Counted from the first letter of the stretch, positions 61,001-64,000 are shown. The stretch is DNA of 64,000 nt from Owenia fusiformis (GCA_903813345.2 CAIIXF020000008.1:193341-257340), one strand, 5' to 3'. Program-made: numbers and translations. The notes: generated by a model not told the origin, from the letters alone.

Positions 61001-64000
61001 TTGATTCAGTGATTGTCATCTAGTAGAATGCCCAAGGAAAAATTGATAACAGACAGATTGAATAATTTCTGAAATATAAAGTTCATAAAAACTATAAACC
61101 CCATGGATTCAATATTGCACTGTCTATAGAATGTATACTTGATTCTAGGAGAACATCTTACTGATGTACAGTCCCTCTATGCAGACCTCTTTCAACCTCT
61201 ATAGCCCATTATCTGAAGTGAGAAGCCCAGTGGGTCTATCTAGGGTACTCTCCGGGAAGAAACTTGAGTTTAACCCCCTCGCACAGCAGCCTGTTCTTGT
61301 CAAGGCTCATCTTCTGACCCCCCTGGTAGCTTGCGTTTCAACACATATCACTACTGCAGTCAATGCTATAGGTGGCGTCACTAGTCTCCTGTTCCTGTTT
61401 GCTAAGGTGAGTTCCCCTAAAATCACAGGGCATGTTTTGAACTATTGCGACTTAAGATTCACAGAAGTATTTTGTGGAAGATTTAGAAAAATCAAGTAAT
61501 TCGATCCATAAATACAAAATTAAATGGTAAAATGCAGATGCAGACAAATTACCAACATAAAATGCTAGGCTATACCACTCTTATTAGCAGGTTTTGAATT
61601 TCCCAATTAGCATTGATTTACACATGTATGTTGTCTTTAGGTGGTAGAGCAAAATAGGAGTGAGAGAGAACAAGCCAAAACTCTACAGCTTTTGTTCATG
61701 ATGCTACGACAAAACACTCAATACGGTCAACAATTCACAGACATGTCAGGTTATGTCTTGGTTGCCAAAGTTCTGCAGACTTCATCCTGTGTAGTTGGCT
61801 TCCGACTCTTGAAGGTAAGCCAAATCCTGGTCATGTTTAAAAGTGCAAAGTAGAGTCAAATTTAGAGGAACCAGCAAGGAATAAAGTAAACAGGCATGCA
61901 GTGTACACTCTAAATTGTATAGAAATGCAAGAAAACCAAAAACTTCGTACATATTAGAAAAATCAGAGGAATCGACAAAGAATAAGTAAATGGGCATACA
62001 GTTGACACGGTAAATTGTTTATAGAAATACAAGACAATCAAATACTTCATTGAAATGTTAGAGAGAAATAGAGTGGAATATGCATGAGCAGACATGTTCT
62101 GTATAGTTTGTACCAATTAAACAACTAATTTAATTATTTATGCCAGAATTGTGTTTGTTTGCTTTTATATTTTTTCACTACTCACTACTTTACTTTGTTC
62201 AGTGCATACAAACATTAATCATTCCCGGGGTGTAATAAAACATGAGTTTGAAAAGACATGCTCCAGCAACTATCTTGGACACGTATTACAAGTGAGTAGT
62301 GAGTTTGAGTTGCACCACTGAGCTAACACTCTAAATTATGGAAATGCAAGAAAATCAGTAGGATTACTTCAACATCTGTTGCTATGCTTTCTAGGTGTTG
62401 TTAGATACCAGTTGTTACTAGGGAGTGGTAAAGTATGACAGCATACAGAACAAATGATGCCTGAAGAACAACCATGCTATAATACATGACAATAACATCT
62501 GTTGCTATGTATTCCAGGTGTTGTTAGATGCAAGTTGTAACCAGGAAGTGATGAAGTATGACAGCATTCAGAACAAATGGTGCCTGAAGAACAACCATGC
62601 TATAATACATGACACTAACATCTGTTGCTATGTATTCCAGGTGTTGTTAGATGCAAGTTTTAACCAGGAAGTGATGAAGTATGACAGCATACAGAACAAA
62701 TGATGCCTGAAGAACAACCATGCTATAATACATGACACTAACATCTGTTGCTATGTATTCCAGGTGTTGTTAGATGCAAGTTGTAACCAGGAAGTGATGA
62801 AGTATGACAGCATTCAGAACAAATGGTGCCTGAAGAACAACCATGCTATAATACATGACACTAACATCTGTTGCTATGTATTCCAGGTGTTGTTAGATGC
62901 AAGTTGTAACCAGGAAGTGATGAAGTATGACAGCATTCAGAACAAATGGTGCCTGAAGAACAACCATGCTATAATACATGACACTAACATCTGTTGCTAT
63001 GTATTCCAGGTGTTGTTAGATGCAAGTTTTAACCAGGAAGTGATGAAGTATGACAGCATTCAAAACAAATGGTGCCTGAAAAACAACCATGCTATAATAC
63101 ATGACACTAACATCTGTTGCTATGTATTCCAGGAGTTGTTAGATGCAAGTTGTAACCAGGAAGTGATGAAGTATGACAGGATACAGAACAAATGGTGCCT
63201 GAAAAACAACCATGCTATAATACATGACAATAACATCTGTTGCTATGTATTCCAGGAGTTGTTAGATGCAAGTTGTAACCAGGAAGTGATGAAGTATGAC
63301 AGCATACAGAACAAATGGTGCCTGAAAAACAACCATGCTATAATACATGACACTAACATCTGTTGCTATGTATTCCAGGTGTTGTTAGGTGCAAGTTGTA
63401 ACCAGGAAGTGATGAAGTATGACAGCATACAGAACAAATGGTGCCTGAAAAACAACCATGCTATAATACATGACACTAACATCTGTTGCTATGTATTCCA
63501 GGTGTTGTTAGATGCAAGTTGTAACCAGGAAGTGATGAAGTATGACAGCATACAGAACAAATGGTGCCTGAAAAACAACCATGCTATAATACATGACACT
63601 AACATCTGTTGCTATGTATTCCAGGTGTTGTTAGATGGAAGTTGTAACCAGGAAGTGATGAAGTATGACAGCATACAGAACAAATGGTGCCTGAAGAACA
63701 ACCATGCTATAATACATGACACTAACATCTGTTGCTATGTATTCCAGGGGTGTGTTGTTAGATGCAAGTTGTAACCAGGAAGTGATGAAGTATGACAGGA
63801 TACAGAACAAATGATGCCTGAAGAACAACCATGCTATAATACATGACACTAACATCTGTTGCTATGTATTCCAGGTGTTGTTAGATGCAAGTTGTAACCA
63901 GGAAGTGATGAAGTATGACAGCATTCAAAACAAATGGTGCCTGAAAAACAACCATGCTATAATACATGACACTAACATCTGTTGCTATGTATTCCAGGTG
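12934..64000 (+). CDS. LYST: LYST-like lysosomal trafficking regulator, partial
   Basis: A BEACH-family giant scaffold gene. LYST proteins control size and trafficking of lysosomes and lysosome-related organelles in the cytoplasm; loss causes Chediak-Higashi syndrome in people. Seventeen exons are chained here: 12934-13014, 33174-33286, 39083-39248, 45243-45327, 46340-48828, 50741-50908, 51529-51652, 51776-51972, 52095-52271, 52478-52654, 52890-53109, 58346-58544, 58702-58837, 59530-59707, 60612-60805, 61149-61406 and 61641-61814. They total 5136 nt (1712 codons) with every phase matched and every boundary AG/GT. An eighteenth exon starts in the array at 62395-64000. Similarity to vertebrate LYST (about 3800 aa) was judged from memory: the armadillo-like N-terminal region, the ConA-like domain and the segment after it occur in the same order. 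BEACH and WD40 domains are not reached. The true start codon and exons before 12934 are unknown. Introns 1, 2, 3 and 11 are 5-20 kb and full of mobile DNA. Confidence 0.88.
13243..13267. repeat. poly-C tract, 25 bp
   Basis: An uninterrupted run of 25 C (a G precedes it at 13242) just upstream of the LINE 5' region. It may mark the element boundary or be a slippage site; its length in the assembly may be unreliable. Confidence 0.9.
13439..14353 (+). CDS. LINE ORF1 protein, SGNH hydrolase-like
   Basis: 304 aa. Residues 1-100 are a low-complexity basic Pro/Thr/Ser/Lys region, likely RNA-binding by charge. The rest resembles the SGNH/GDSL esterase fold found in ORF1 of CR1-type LINEs. A GFGTNNV stretch (about residue 161) resembles block III (G-x-N-D, here N for D), and DKLHFNHTG (about 262-270) matches the block V D-x-x-H catalytic motif. 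The block I GDS serine motif is not obvious near the expected SSNGKKLAG stretch, so esterase activity is doubtful. The ATG at 13439 follows an in-frame stop region. ORF2 begins 38 nt downstream of its stop. Confidence 0.75.
   Translation: MGCHDFNQSLPQSMTPPTVIPKGQPTSKTRTSKTSVTKNTSLPVINTPPNSASKGLPTHDKQGISPTTNKRPSNKAAKVAPKNPPKPTPREFNNGHKQLPTSVHIMYSSNGKKLAGIMNARSKGKSMNVTSSVYSGANIEYATRVIQQGDIGRSTDHKFLGFGTNNVKDDSAQTIIYELKNLAMTAKNQHPTSKITLCGLHHRGDHVKPQEVKQMNIKIDHVNGEMESFAMKKGFHFININRINDSTSQNPNMNILFNDKLHFNHTGRTRLVDAMLSIINSTHNSYADAARIGNPHYPRTGLKL
14392..18399 (+). CDS. LINE ORF2, endonuclease-reverse transcriptase
   Basis: 1335 aa, uninterrupted. Residues 1-170 include a tandem duplication of about 60 aa (two blocks sharing TTQLNAKS and LRYRL). 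The AP-type endonuclease starts at WNIN (179-182), with LLSETW, GDMN (321-324) and SDHC (456-459). The reverse transcriptase follows, with KAPGIDG, DNYRGI, IDFRKAF, MQGSVLS and the catalytic WADD (942-945). A C-terminal C-x2-C...H...C motif (CNMCG...HFIMVC) resembles the zinc-finger-like motif at the end of many LINE ORF2s. It nicks target DNA and copies its own RNA. All key residues are present, so it could be active. The 14392 start is the first ATG after ORF1; the real start could differ. Confidence 0.93.
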   Translation: MSDSCNEMECNAIHFHESNHMMINEASLYIDNETVNNSDSNPHNIQLNTKSGQISHNVDSIQSSSPVTTQLNAKSQDLRYRLISTEKNINAHLNQTNDNASEGDVNFDLSPHNVHWNSTSGQVSQNVNSIQFSSSVTTQLNAKSHDLRYRLKSTDNNTKAHLNQTNDNTSQEDINFLFWNINRISDKLYDGCDIYELFSKYAVILLSETWLDPCDSLSFNGYTVHNLARKSKNSNSNVYSGGIAVFIKDELYSSIEVLKQTHDFFVWIRVKSSLYNLENDIYICFVYMPHKGSTYENFDNFDILEKSIASYQLSGKTIICGDMNARTAQLSDLNIDVHGSNDQFTNSYFLNDHHINNHHELNASLHNRVSMDKNLKAISQTHGNEFISLCKASNLRILNGRFFHDKNIGHFTYYRYINENDLDPSKGKSVLDYVAVQADILNTISDFKVHERHPDSDHCPIHFNLNLGQFKIKDRASKNMQNLPYSYFKWDPTLKKQFTELLDANINNGLLEKFYVDVGSNTNSDCLLQSLKHVIYDTSDKIFPLKHLKKSTKKFPMNPWFNSECKKLKKDLHSAIKQKLPNNIIADLQRKYNQTKQHEKRAYQSNLLKSLISFKSQNPTEFWKMINSIPGSSNTNEIPIEASELFCAFEKLGKNPKIDYFDDEALKEMQLFIDEYDTNGVCTGEIRISHEVLNGSIKEFEVYAALNKVKANKAPGIDGLPSNIIKNCSILVPEFTSLFNHIFFHGDYPNEWSIGMLTTLFKQGCRFNPDNYRGINVLACIGNIFDRVIQNRLVFNAEMLDIQDPLQGACKSGHQTTDNLYILNTIITRYKLMKKPLFCIMIDFRKAFDYVNRVALMYKLCKSGISPDSNMFKVITSMYEKSKACLKLKEGVTPAFETNVGVMQGSVLSTYLFNHFLDDLKDNLPKENGIQFDGNTLNHLLWADDLILMSNSKDGAQTLLNCLFDFCKRYHLIVNTMKTKSIVFNSKFDIVFTFNDSAIESVEQYKYLGCVFSKTKNFDQHVCYLKEQARKALFKVKQQYKKFNDIPVNLALHLFDSLVEPILTYASEVWINEKHLKTIETMHLSFLKSLLGVKKSTATPAVYGELGRYPLKIRFEIKLIKYWLRLIHLSPGNILHKTYTHDREMSQLGFKGTWSNKIIDILKKCDLFSYWETQKIDDDYIFIKMITKQLYQNYKSQWQKDIFKYPVLRTYITFKNVFEKEGYLNIQNKNYRQAISRFRLSSHKLHIEIGRHLKPKPRPLDERLCNMCGILEDEQHFIMVCKKNTTERKLLFDTLTQFNFVGSPNFIFKKLLSHKNSYVILHLAKFIYHSSKKLD
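18618..18623 (+). terminator. polyadenylation signal of the LINE
   Basis: AATAAA about 220 nt after the ORF2 stop and immediately before a TA run that probably marks the element end. Confidence 0.5.
18641..18971. other. no gene seen
   Basis: Unique-looking intron 1 sequence between the LINE and the next MITE. Confidence 0.5.
19201..19639. mobile_element. hAT-type MITE with 8-bp target duplication
   Basis: Ends TAGAGGTGTG and CACACCTCTA, with subterminal AATCGATTAA repeats typical of hAT MITEs. The 8-bp duplication GTATATGG lies at 19193-19200 and 19640-19647, exactly abutting the ends. 439 bp, non-coding. Confidence 0.92.
19706..19983 (+). repeat. 5' LTR
   Basis: 278 bp, TG...CA ends, matching the 3' LTR base for base by eye. 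Promoter elements were not resolved. Confidence 0.95.
19984..20001 (+). promoter_or_regulatory. Primer binding site
   Basis: TGGTGGCAGCG starts directly after the LTR terminal CA. TGG complements a tRNA CCA end and the following bases fit a tRNA ending CTGCCACCA. The tRNA species is not assigned. Confidence 0.75.
20178..20335 (+). repeat. Leader repeats of CCAAAGTGGT in LTR element
   Basis: The 10-mer CCAAAGTGGT, or a one-base variant, occurs about eight times in roughly 160 bp of the untranslated leader, irregularly spaced. Each copy contains a pseudo-palindrome (CCAAAGTGG). Function is unknown; it could be a protein-binding or RNA-structural leader module. Confidence 0.8.
21191..25558 (+). 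CDS. Gag-Pol polyprotein, PR-IN-RT-RH order
   Basis: 1455 aa, uninterrupted. Gag occupies about residues 1-340 with a charged coiled-coil-like stretch near 90-135. Three CCHC zinc knuckles follow (first C at residue 347; C-x2-C-x4-H-x4-C each). The aspartic protease motif LIDTG has D445. Integrase: an HHCC zinc domain from about H739, then catalytic D809, D868 and E904 (D,D35E). Only then comes reverse transcriptase with YMDD at 1190-1193, and RNase H with TDASDYG and a TDHNPL motif near the end. Standard Ty3/gypsy order is RT-RH-IN, so this order defines the Gmr1-like group. Gag and Pol are in one frame, so no frameshift is used. It makes the particle, copies RNA to DNA and integrates it. 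There is no envelope gene. The ATG at 21191 is the first in the frame. Confidence 0.95.
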   Translation: MNTRSTNYSDRPTLPSKKKPKDQKASNTSTGMAEKSEPLDEIGLEDVPPDIAEDAEPGAIPRSSKGMLGAGSTTETTMMMKYMMEMFNKMEQSHTEERYRLEEIRAQERREEREEQRKLIEEIRSNKKDEEKRPKDPFITKLKETDDIEDFLTVFERTATMCKWKKEHWTLKLAPSLSGKAQAAYVGIPAEEASDYDTVKTAILKRYSINEESYRTRFRKLHRPSDEGVKAFSVRLSDTFDKWTKEAKTRDQLKDLIIKEQFISTLPNDIQIWVKQNDCKTTEEVVKLADSYMEARNYTLEDNDKNKHRKFGNKRNQQRNQESDSKSVEQTSNSEETLKKIKENSKCFRCGDKGHYSTKCTSDKAVTRCEKCKNIGHVSSQCNTDLSHYCEFCKTFGHVTSKCRRKGKESYHCKAKTDIFSQYNNSEDGTVQGFLNDQEVTLLIDTGSCKTIIHQDLVSPDKISSTDEVTMTCVHGDHKAYPTTDVDFSIGGETFHVKAVVSDSVPTPILLGQDVLKQLDRDKMNRYIYKKTSKPAFVTTRKQWKQQIEEESNNKMVDSKSEVKLITPEDDARDIATNVMMDDDTMSNDRDYDGKTDMLQNSPTLANTEQNDVKTADDKGLPFKFDDSIFEQKNVEKIVKTRLQRRNDKKKYRNTHQEQDHIKLDAVEVDDLKELQDRDSTLRDIRKQISISTDTNRVTPYFIRKEGIIYRITRNAVDELIEQIVIPKGCRKQILEIAHTIPLAGHLGVQKTTNRIIRRFFWPGIFKDVKLYCKSCDNCQRVARKRDVDKAPLIPLPVVSVPFQKIAMDIVGPFIRSLKGNKYILCIGDYGTRYPEAIPMKNTDAKKIANELINVFSRVGIAEEILTDHGTNFMSKLLKEVYKLLGVTGIKCTPYHQQTDGQVERFNGTLIHMLRKFVSSEPKLWDVYLPYVMFAYREVPNSSTGFSPFELLYGRDVRGPLDVVKEKWEASKDSPPSVVEYVINMRDRLTSLQSLAEENAKEAKTTQKQYYDEKLMMITNHPGRTDLIKHHVDTGDEKSCRQPNYRIPQSQLKVVKEEIDYMLKEGFIEPSKSEWISNIVMIPKKDKTMRLCIDFRYLNSVSRFDHYLMPRIDDILDKLPKAKWITVCDLSRGFWQIPLTEDSKEKCAFRTPWGIYQFAVMPFGLHGAPATFQRMVDELIRGAEEYIAAYMDDILIFSESFECHVVHVEELMRRLRKHHLTVKPSKCQFAFHEVVYCGHMVGGGKVTPKPSAIEAIERFSRPDTKSLLKTFLGMTGYYRRFVDDYATKSYPLTELTKRQIPKNIPWDDKAEQSYHLLKKELCEYPVLRCPVFELPFLLQTDASDYGISGILSQVFGDGEHPVMYLSRKMMPREMNYSVIEKECLAMKWAIEQLNYYLLGREFVVMTDHNPLVWLKTMKNTNPRLMRWALGLQQYRFKIIHRPGSANKNADALSRL
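25795..25811 (+). promoter_or_regulatory. Polypurine tract
   Basis: A 17-base all-purine run including AAGGGGGAAG ends directly against the 3' LTR, the expected position of the plus-strand primer. Confidence 0.9.
25812..26089 (+). repeat. 3' LTR
   Basis: 278 bp and identical by eye to 19706-19983. TAATC target duplication follows. Confidence 0.95.
26443..27138. other. no gene seen
   Basis: AT-rich intron 1 sequence. A GTTCGAATCC B-box-like string near 26492 lacks a matching A box and acceptor stem. Confidence 0.5.
27139..28947 (+). mobile_element. MITE family A copy 1, interrupted
   Basis: TIR CTGTAGAAGTGGAAACTTTA at both ends, each bordered by TA (27137-27138 and 28948-28949). It is homologous along its outer parts to the uninterrupted inverted copy at 30075-30902. 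The extra length comes from the nested element 27662-28560 and a further insertion of about 60 bp near 27565-27625. Non-coding. Confidence 0.88.
27662..28560. mobile_element. 899-bp TA-flanked MITE nested in copy 1
   Basis: TIR CTAGAGTATCCGCGTATATT (then GAGTATGACCGGTTCT) at both ends with TA at 27660-27661 and 28561-28562. Comparison with the uninterrupted copy at 30075-30902 supports this as a later insertion. Non-coding. Confidence 0.85.
28948..29350. other. no gene seen
   Basis: Intron sequence between two MITEs, with no recognisable structure. Confidence 0.5.
29351..29736. mobile_element. 386-bp MITE family B, copy 1
   Basis: Ends CAGTAAAACCTG and CAGGTTTTACTG flanked by TA. The internal phrase CTCTGTAGGGAAAACCT occurs at least twice. 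A longer second copy is at 39482-40209. Non-coding. Confidence 0.85.
29737..30074. other. no gene seen
   Basis: Short intron spacer between MITEs. Confidence 0.5.
30075..30902 (-). mobile_element. MITE family A copy 2, intact and inverted
   Basis: 828 bp, TIR CTGTAGAAGTGGAAACTTTA, TA on both sides (30073-30074 and 30903-30904). Opposite orientation to 27139-28947. Non-coding, and useful as the empty-site reference for the nested element in copy 1. Confidence 0.88.
31127..32815. repeat. 36/37-bp minisatellite, about 46 copies
   Basis: The unit reads GAATGCATAAGCACTCTG plus TTCTCCAAAACCTTGACT, 36 bp, or 37 with an extra A. Variants (CTCC or CTAC, CACT, TTCT or TAAT) are interleaved, suggesting unequal exchange. 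The many overlapping open frames here, on both strands, are read-through of the repeat and not genes. Confidence 0.97.
32816..33173. other. no gene seen
   Basis: Intron 1 end leading to the acceptor at 33171-33173. Confidence 0.5.
33174..33286 (+). CDS. LYST: LYST candidate exon 2 of window
   Basis: Acceptor TTTTTTACAG, donor AG|GTGAGC. Phase 0 in, phase 2 out. It encodes KKLAALGTFLKLYSYTS and a VQEEECEV tail. Its last AG joins the T at 39083 to make a serine codon, in frame with the recognised LYST exon. Confidence 0.7.
33287..33630. other. no gene seen
   Basis: Start of intron 2, AT-rich. Confidence 0.5.
33631..36003. mobile_element. Array-type element of CATGCAAAGTCC repeats
   Basis: Ends CCCTTAGCAAAA and TTTTGCTAAGGG. 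The left 570 bp carries dozens of CATGCAAAGTCC and CATTCAAATC motifs. The right 340 bp (about 35660-36000) carries the same motifs in reverse complement (GGACTTTGCATG). The core, about 34200-35640, is mostly non-repetitive, with the periodic block 34405-34720. The open frames in the arms are repeat artefacts. No target duplication was found. The design suggests a non-autonomous DNA transposon with subterminal binding-site arrays. Confidence 0.75.
34405..34720. repeat. Periodic TTTACACT block with ATGCAAATGAGC
   Basis: About 25 degenerate copies of AGTTTACACTYA at 10-14 bp spacing, with ATGCAAATGAGCTAATTTAC at about 34410 and 34582. The 12-mer also occurs in reverse in the block at 9286-9530. 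Non-coding. Confidence 0.7.
36258..36955 (+). mobile_element. piggyBac-type MITE, copy 2
   Basis: TTAA at 36254-36257 and 36956-36959. It is the inverted relative of 10005-10697 along nearly its full length. The residual acidic reading frame lies on the minus strand near 36595-36695. Non-autonomous. Confidence 0.85.
36960..39082. other. no gene seen in about 2.1 kb
   Basis: AT-rich intron 2. CTC(C/T)GAGGCAT-like phrases recur loosely around 37070-37200. No exon was supported before 39083. Confidence 0.5.
39083..39248 (+). CDS. LYST: LYST exon, N-terminal helical region
   Basis: Acceptor TTTTACTTCCAG, donor CAG|GTAAGA. Phase 2 in, 0 out. It encodes a GEFMREIHACASSQ segment, an acidic stretch, then GHGGAILRLLIDTGVQ. 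From memory this parallels the first helices of vertebrate LYST. Its ATG at 39087 could itself be the initiator if the two upstream candidate exons are wrong. Confidence 0.85.
39482..40209. mobile_element. MITE family B, copy 2 (longer)
   Basis: Same TIR as 29351-29736 (CAGTAAAACCTG...CAGGTTTTACTG) with TA at both ends. It carries roughly 340 bp of extra central sequence (about 39745-40130), either an insertion here or a deletion in copy 1. Confidence 0.85.
40210..41802. other. dispersed repeat fragment and unique intron
   Basis: 40330-40620 has repeated AAATGGCTGCC phrases like those at 55850-56000 and 58890, suggesting an old dispersed repeat. The rest shows nothing I can name. Confidence 0.5.
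41803..42308. repeat. 52-bp tandem repeat, about 10 copies
   Basis: Units contain TAGTCCTCTAGTTGACAATA and CAGGGCATCTTATGCAAA. The period is 52 bp with one shortened copy near 42190. Unrelated in sequence to the 52-bp array at 270-690. Confidence 0.95.
42472..43468 (+). mobile_element. Degenerate mariner-like element
   Basis: 997 bp between TA dinucleotides. TIRs start CAGGGTGTCCAAAAAAACAG and continue inward for at least 150 bp. The interior carries a decayed transposase (42970-43150). Confidence 0.85.
42970..43150 (+). pseudogene. Decayed Tc1/mariner transposase fragment
   Basis: A WFQQ segment at about 42978, then after a frame change a stretch ending WAAHSPDLNPP. This matches the catalytic core around the second and third acidic residues of Tc1/mariner transposases (W-P-x-x-SPDLNP). 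The second catalytic aspartate position is lost and the region after SPDLNP is damaged. Dead. Confidence 0.75.
43471..44360. other. no gene seen
   Basis: Intron 3 sequence between two mariner-type elements, with no structure I can support. Confidence 0.5.
44361..45158. mobile_element. 798-bp mariner-type MITE
   Basis: Ends CAGGGTGGTAAAAAAAACGG and an imperfect inverse ending CCACCCTTG, with TA on both sides. Inner TIR homology continues about 170 bp. Non-coding. Confidence 0.8.
45243..45327 (+). CDS. LYST: LYST exon
   Basis: Acceptor GATATATTTCAG, donor CAG|GTGATT. Phase 0 in, 1 out. It encodes GLSCGCDLADLLASLLHW, matching an N-terminal LYST helix from memory. The leftover G joins AA at 46340 to form a glutamate codon. 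Confidence 0.88.
45328..46339. other. intron, no element seen
   Basis: Very AT-rich intron with many TTTTTGAAAA-like runs. I found no inverted-repeat ends. Confidence 0.55.
46340..48828 (+). CDS. LYST: LYST large internal exon (2489 nt)
   Basis: 830 codons with no stop, between acceptor TTTTATTTCAG and donor CAT|GTAAGT. Phase 1 in, 0 out. The first 90 residues are low-complexity and acidic (Ser/Asp runs). The rest is alpha-helical and armadillo-like, with LCTLMTRLLSELVKCD, GWTDQHVLVLKQYLLRTVF and EFEFQHRGYNVF segments that parallel the vertebrate LYST N-terminal repeat region. A KHRKC...HHHHD stretch and a Cys pair in an ICCCVHP motif are also conserved from memory. Vertebrate LYST likewise has very large exons here. 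Confidence 0.95.
49159..49443. mobile_element. 285-bp palindromic MITE
   Basis: Ends ATCGTCCCATTATTTCCAC and GTGAAAATAATGGGATGAT, with further inner inverted homology (CATTGTTATAACT). Non-coding. Confidence 0.7.
49444..49984. other. AT-rich, imperfect ACATAATATGACATGAACAT repeats
   Basis: Between 49855 and 49980 the phrase ACATAATATGACATGAACAT recurs in diverged form about every 23-30 bp, with another copy near 50698. No gene. Confidence 0.6.
49985..50120. mobile_element. Small fold-back, about 135 bp
   Basis: An ATATAGACC-type left end and GGTCTATAT right end, with inverted CAGGTGT and GTATTC segments pairing inward. Confidence 0.6.
50121..50740. other. intron, no element seen
   Basis: Intron sequence before the 50741 exon. 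No inverted or direct repeat ends found. Confidence 0.5.
50741..50908 (+). CDS. LYST: LYST exon
   Basis: Acceptor AACATGATAG, donor AAG|GTGAGT. 56 codons, phase 0/0. Helical content including VVEKAVVFSKLSAYLERF and a CDCLLSCAV stretch, fitting the armadillo-like region. Confidence 0.85.
51529..51652 (+). CDS. LYST: LYST exon, acidic linker
   Basis: Acceptor ATTTGCAG, donor ACG|GTAAGT. Phase 0 in, 1 out. A Glu/Asp/Ser-rich segment with GYDADTE, closely resembling the acidic EGYEADSES-type linker of vertebrate LYST. Confidence 0.88.
51776..51972 (+). CDS. LYST: LYST exon
   Basis: Acceptor TATTTTCCAG, donor CAG|GTAAAG. Phase 1 in, 0 out. Contains CRITLELVANWTDKG and HCLRQLVSMC helices, armadillo-like. 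Confidence 0.88.
52095..52271 (+). CDS. LYST: LYST exon
   Basis: Acceptor TTGATTTCAG, donor ACA|GTAAGT. 59 codons, phase 0/0. Helical, with KHLLLELFEILVAEQIKSKD. Confidence 0.88.
52478..52654 (+). CDS. LYST: LYST exon
   Basis: Acceptor TTGTGTGTAG, donor AAG|GTAAAA. 59 codons, phase 0/0. Starts ECLLQSLINLIGQQRREP, then a Ser/Pro-rich linker leading into the ConA-like domain. Confidence 0.87.
52890..53109 (+). CDS. LYST: LYST exon, start of ConA-like domain
   Basis: Acceptor CTGCACGCAG, donor TAG|GTAGGC. Phase 0 in, 1 out. A CHWPKTWVGFSAALWLNI stretch matches the first strands of the LYST concanavalin A-like domain (W-P-x-x-GFS-x-x-LW). Confidence 0.9.
53302..54239. mobile_element. Array-type element of AAAGCG motifs
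   Basis: Ends AGTTCACACCAACGGCG and its exact reverse complement. Dozens of AAAGCGTAACAAAGCTTGAT-like motifs fill the flanks on one strand and appear inverted (CGCTTT, TTACGC) in the middle, about 53590-53770. The flanking sequence 53245-53301 plus 54240-54320 matches the uninterrupted stretch 58125-58250, which looks like the empty site. Non-coding. Confidence 0.8.
54645..55182 (+). pseudogene. Penelope-like element, GIY-YIG endonuclease fragment
   Basis: The open frame ending at 55182 (181 aa when read from 54637) carries a C-terminal GIY-YIG nuclease signature: a VYLYI-type start, RFNDHRSRI with the key arginine, HFN with CKD, then a charged helix, ETYWIKELQ with the catalytic glutamate and PYGLNNR. 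This combination is typical of the endonuclease after the reverse transcriptase in Penelope-like retroelements. No reverse transcriptase was found upstream, so it is a 5'-truncated copy. The tail is Lys/Arg-rich. Whether it is still translated is unknown. Confidence 0.85.
55183..56134. other. A-rich tract then dispersed repeat
   Basis: 55190-55440 is purine-rich (AAGAAGAAAACA-like) and may be the tail of the Penelope fragment. 55800-56040 holds AAATGGCTGC and TTTTCAAGATGGC phrases, a dispersed repeat also seen at 40330-40620 and 58890-58960. Confidence 0.55.
56135..58096 (-). mobile_element. Apparently intact mariner with 189-bp TIRs
   Basis: 1962 bp between TA duplications (56133-56134 and 58097-58098). 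TIRs start CAGGGTGATCCAGAAGTAAC and are 189 bp each (56135-56323 and 57908-58096) with only two mismatches seen. It carries one minus-strand transposase gene split by an intron. TIRs of this length are long for mariner, whose TIRs are usually near 30 bp. Confidence 0.93.
56439..57674 (-). CDS. Mariner transposase (DD34D) with a 171-bp intron
   Basis: Exon 1 is 57674-56979 (232 codons) and exon 2 is 56807-56439 (122 codons plus stop). The intron 56978-56808 has GT (AAG|GTAAGA) and TTTTTCAG ends, phase 0. The joined protein is 354 aa, close to the family's usual 345. It has an N-terminal paired helix-turn-helix with a linker GGRPVS (about 65-70) and catalytic aspartates D162 (SDES), D258 (HWDNAPTHT) and D293 (APSDF), with 34 residues between the last two. 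The motifs YSPDLAPSDF and W-x-PHDLT are intact. It binds the TIRs and cuts and pastes the element. No stop or frameshift was seen, so it may be functional. Confidence 0.9.
58125..58250. repeat. Paralogous copy of the 53245/54300 flanks
   Basis: Shares TTGTCATCAAAA, CTGTTCAACTTGAA and the GATTAGGTTTTGGGCATGCTGG phrase region with the sequence bordering the array element 53302-54239. It reads as the uninterrupted version. Confidence 0.75.
58346..58544 (+). CDS. LYST: LYST exon, ConA-like domain
   Basis: Acceptor AACTGCTGTAG, donor AAG|GTACTT. Phase 1 in, 2 out. It continues across the 5.2-kb intron. Contains HVLSVGSPEKMFQLWVDP, equivalent to the LYST HIISLGSKALMIQVWADP strands. Confidence 0.92.
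58702..58837 (+). CDS. LYST: LYST exon, ConA-like domain
   Basis: Acceptor GCATTTACAG, donor AAG|GTTAGT. Phase 2 in, 0 out. Contains ENSWHHLTISH, the conserved W-x-HL-x-x-T/S strand of LamG/ConA-like domains. Confidence 0.9.
59530..59707 (+). CDS. LYST: LYST exon ending in repeat-forming donor
   Basis: Acceptor TTTTCTCTGCAG, donor AAAG|GTAAGA. Phase 0 in, 1 out. Ends with LHIGNVMLFK, the last ConA-like strand (LGNLLLFNG in vertebrate LYST). Its final 22 bases and donor are the seed of the 31-bp repeat that follows. Confidence 0.92.
59686..60390. repeat. 31-bp minisatellite made of exon end plus splice donor
   Basis: About 22 copies of GGGCAATGTTATGCTCTTTA plus AAGGTNNGATT, period 31. The first unit is the exon's own 3' end. 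GTAAG-type donors recur in several units; others read GTTGG or GTAGG. The array fills most of the intron and stops about 220 bp before the next acceptor. Confidence 0.95.
60612..60805 (+). CDS. LYST: LYST exon
   Basis: Acceptor GCATTGCAG, donor CAG|GTATCA. Phase 1 in, 0 out. Contains KLYSLGPDCTCISHCD, matching the LYACGPNHTSV-type segment after the ConA-like domain, and GLSLDVLCG. Confidence 0.9.
61149..61406 (+). CDS. LYST: LYST exon
   Basis: Acceptor TTGATTCTAG, donor AAG|GTGAGT. 86 codons, phase 0/0. Ends AIGGVTSLLFLFAK, equivalent to the EIGGTGIFVFLFAR segment of vertebrate LYST. Confidence 0.92.
61641..61814 (+). CDS. LYST: LYST exon
   Basis: Acceptor TTGTCTTTAG, donor AAG|GTAAGC. 58 codons, phase 0/0. 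Begins VVEQNRSEREQAKTLQLLF and ends VVGFRLLK, matching the CIVGFYILK-type end in vertebrate LYST. Confidence 0.92.
62395..64000 (+). repeat. LYST: 123-bp array of splice acceptor plus LYST exon start
   Basis: Units start GTGTTGTTAGATGCAAGTTG just after a TATTCCAG acceptor at 62395, 62518, 62641, 62764, 62887, 63010, 63133, 63256, 63379, 63502, 63625, 63748 (+4 nt), 63875 and 63998, then run off the window. Each unit is 41 codons in phase 0, beginning VLLDASCNQEVMKYDS, which parallels the next LYST segment (TLLEGCCGEDI in vertebrates, from memory). Units starting at 62395, 62641 and 63748 carry stops; most others are open and would read through. The real exon probably continues past 64000. Confidence 0.9.

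Noticed and set aside
62764-63774. 336-aa open reading frame as an independent repeat protein gene
   Set aside because: It is read-through of the 123-bp acceptor/exon units. Its start is an internal position of a unit and it lacks its own promoter or splice context.
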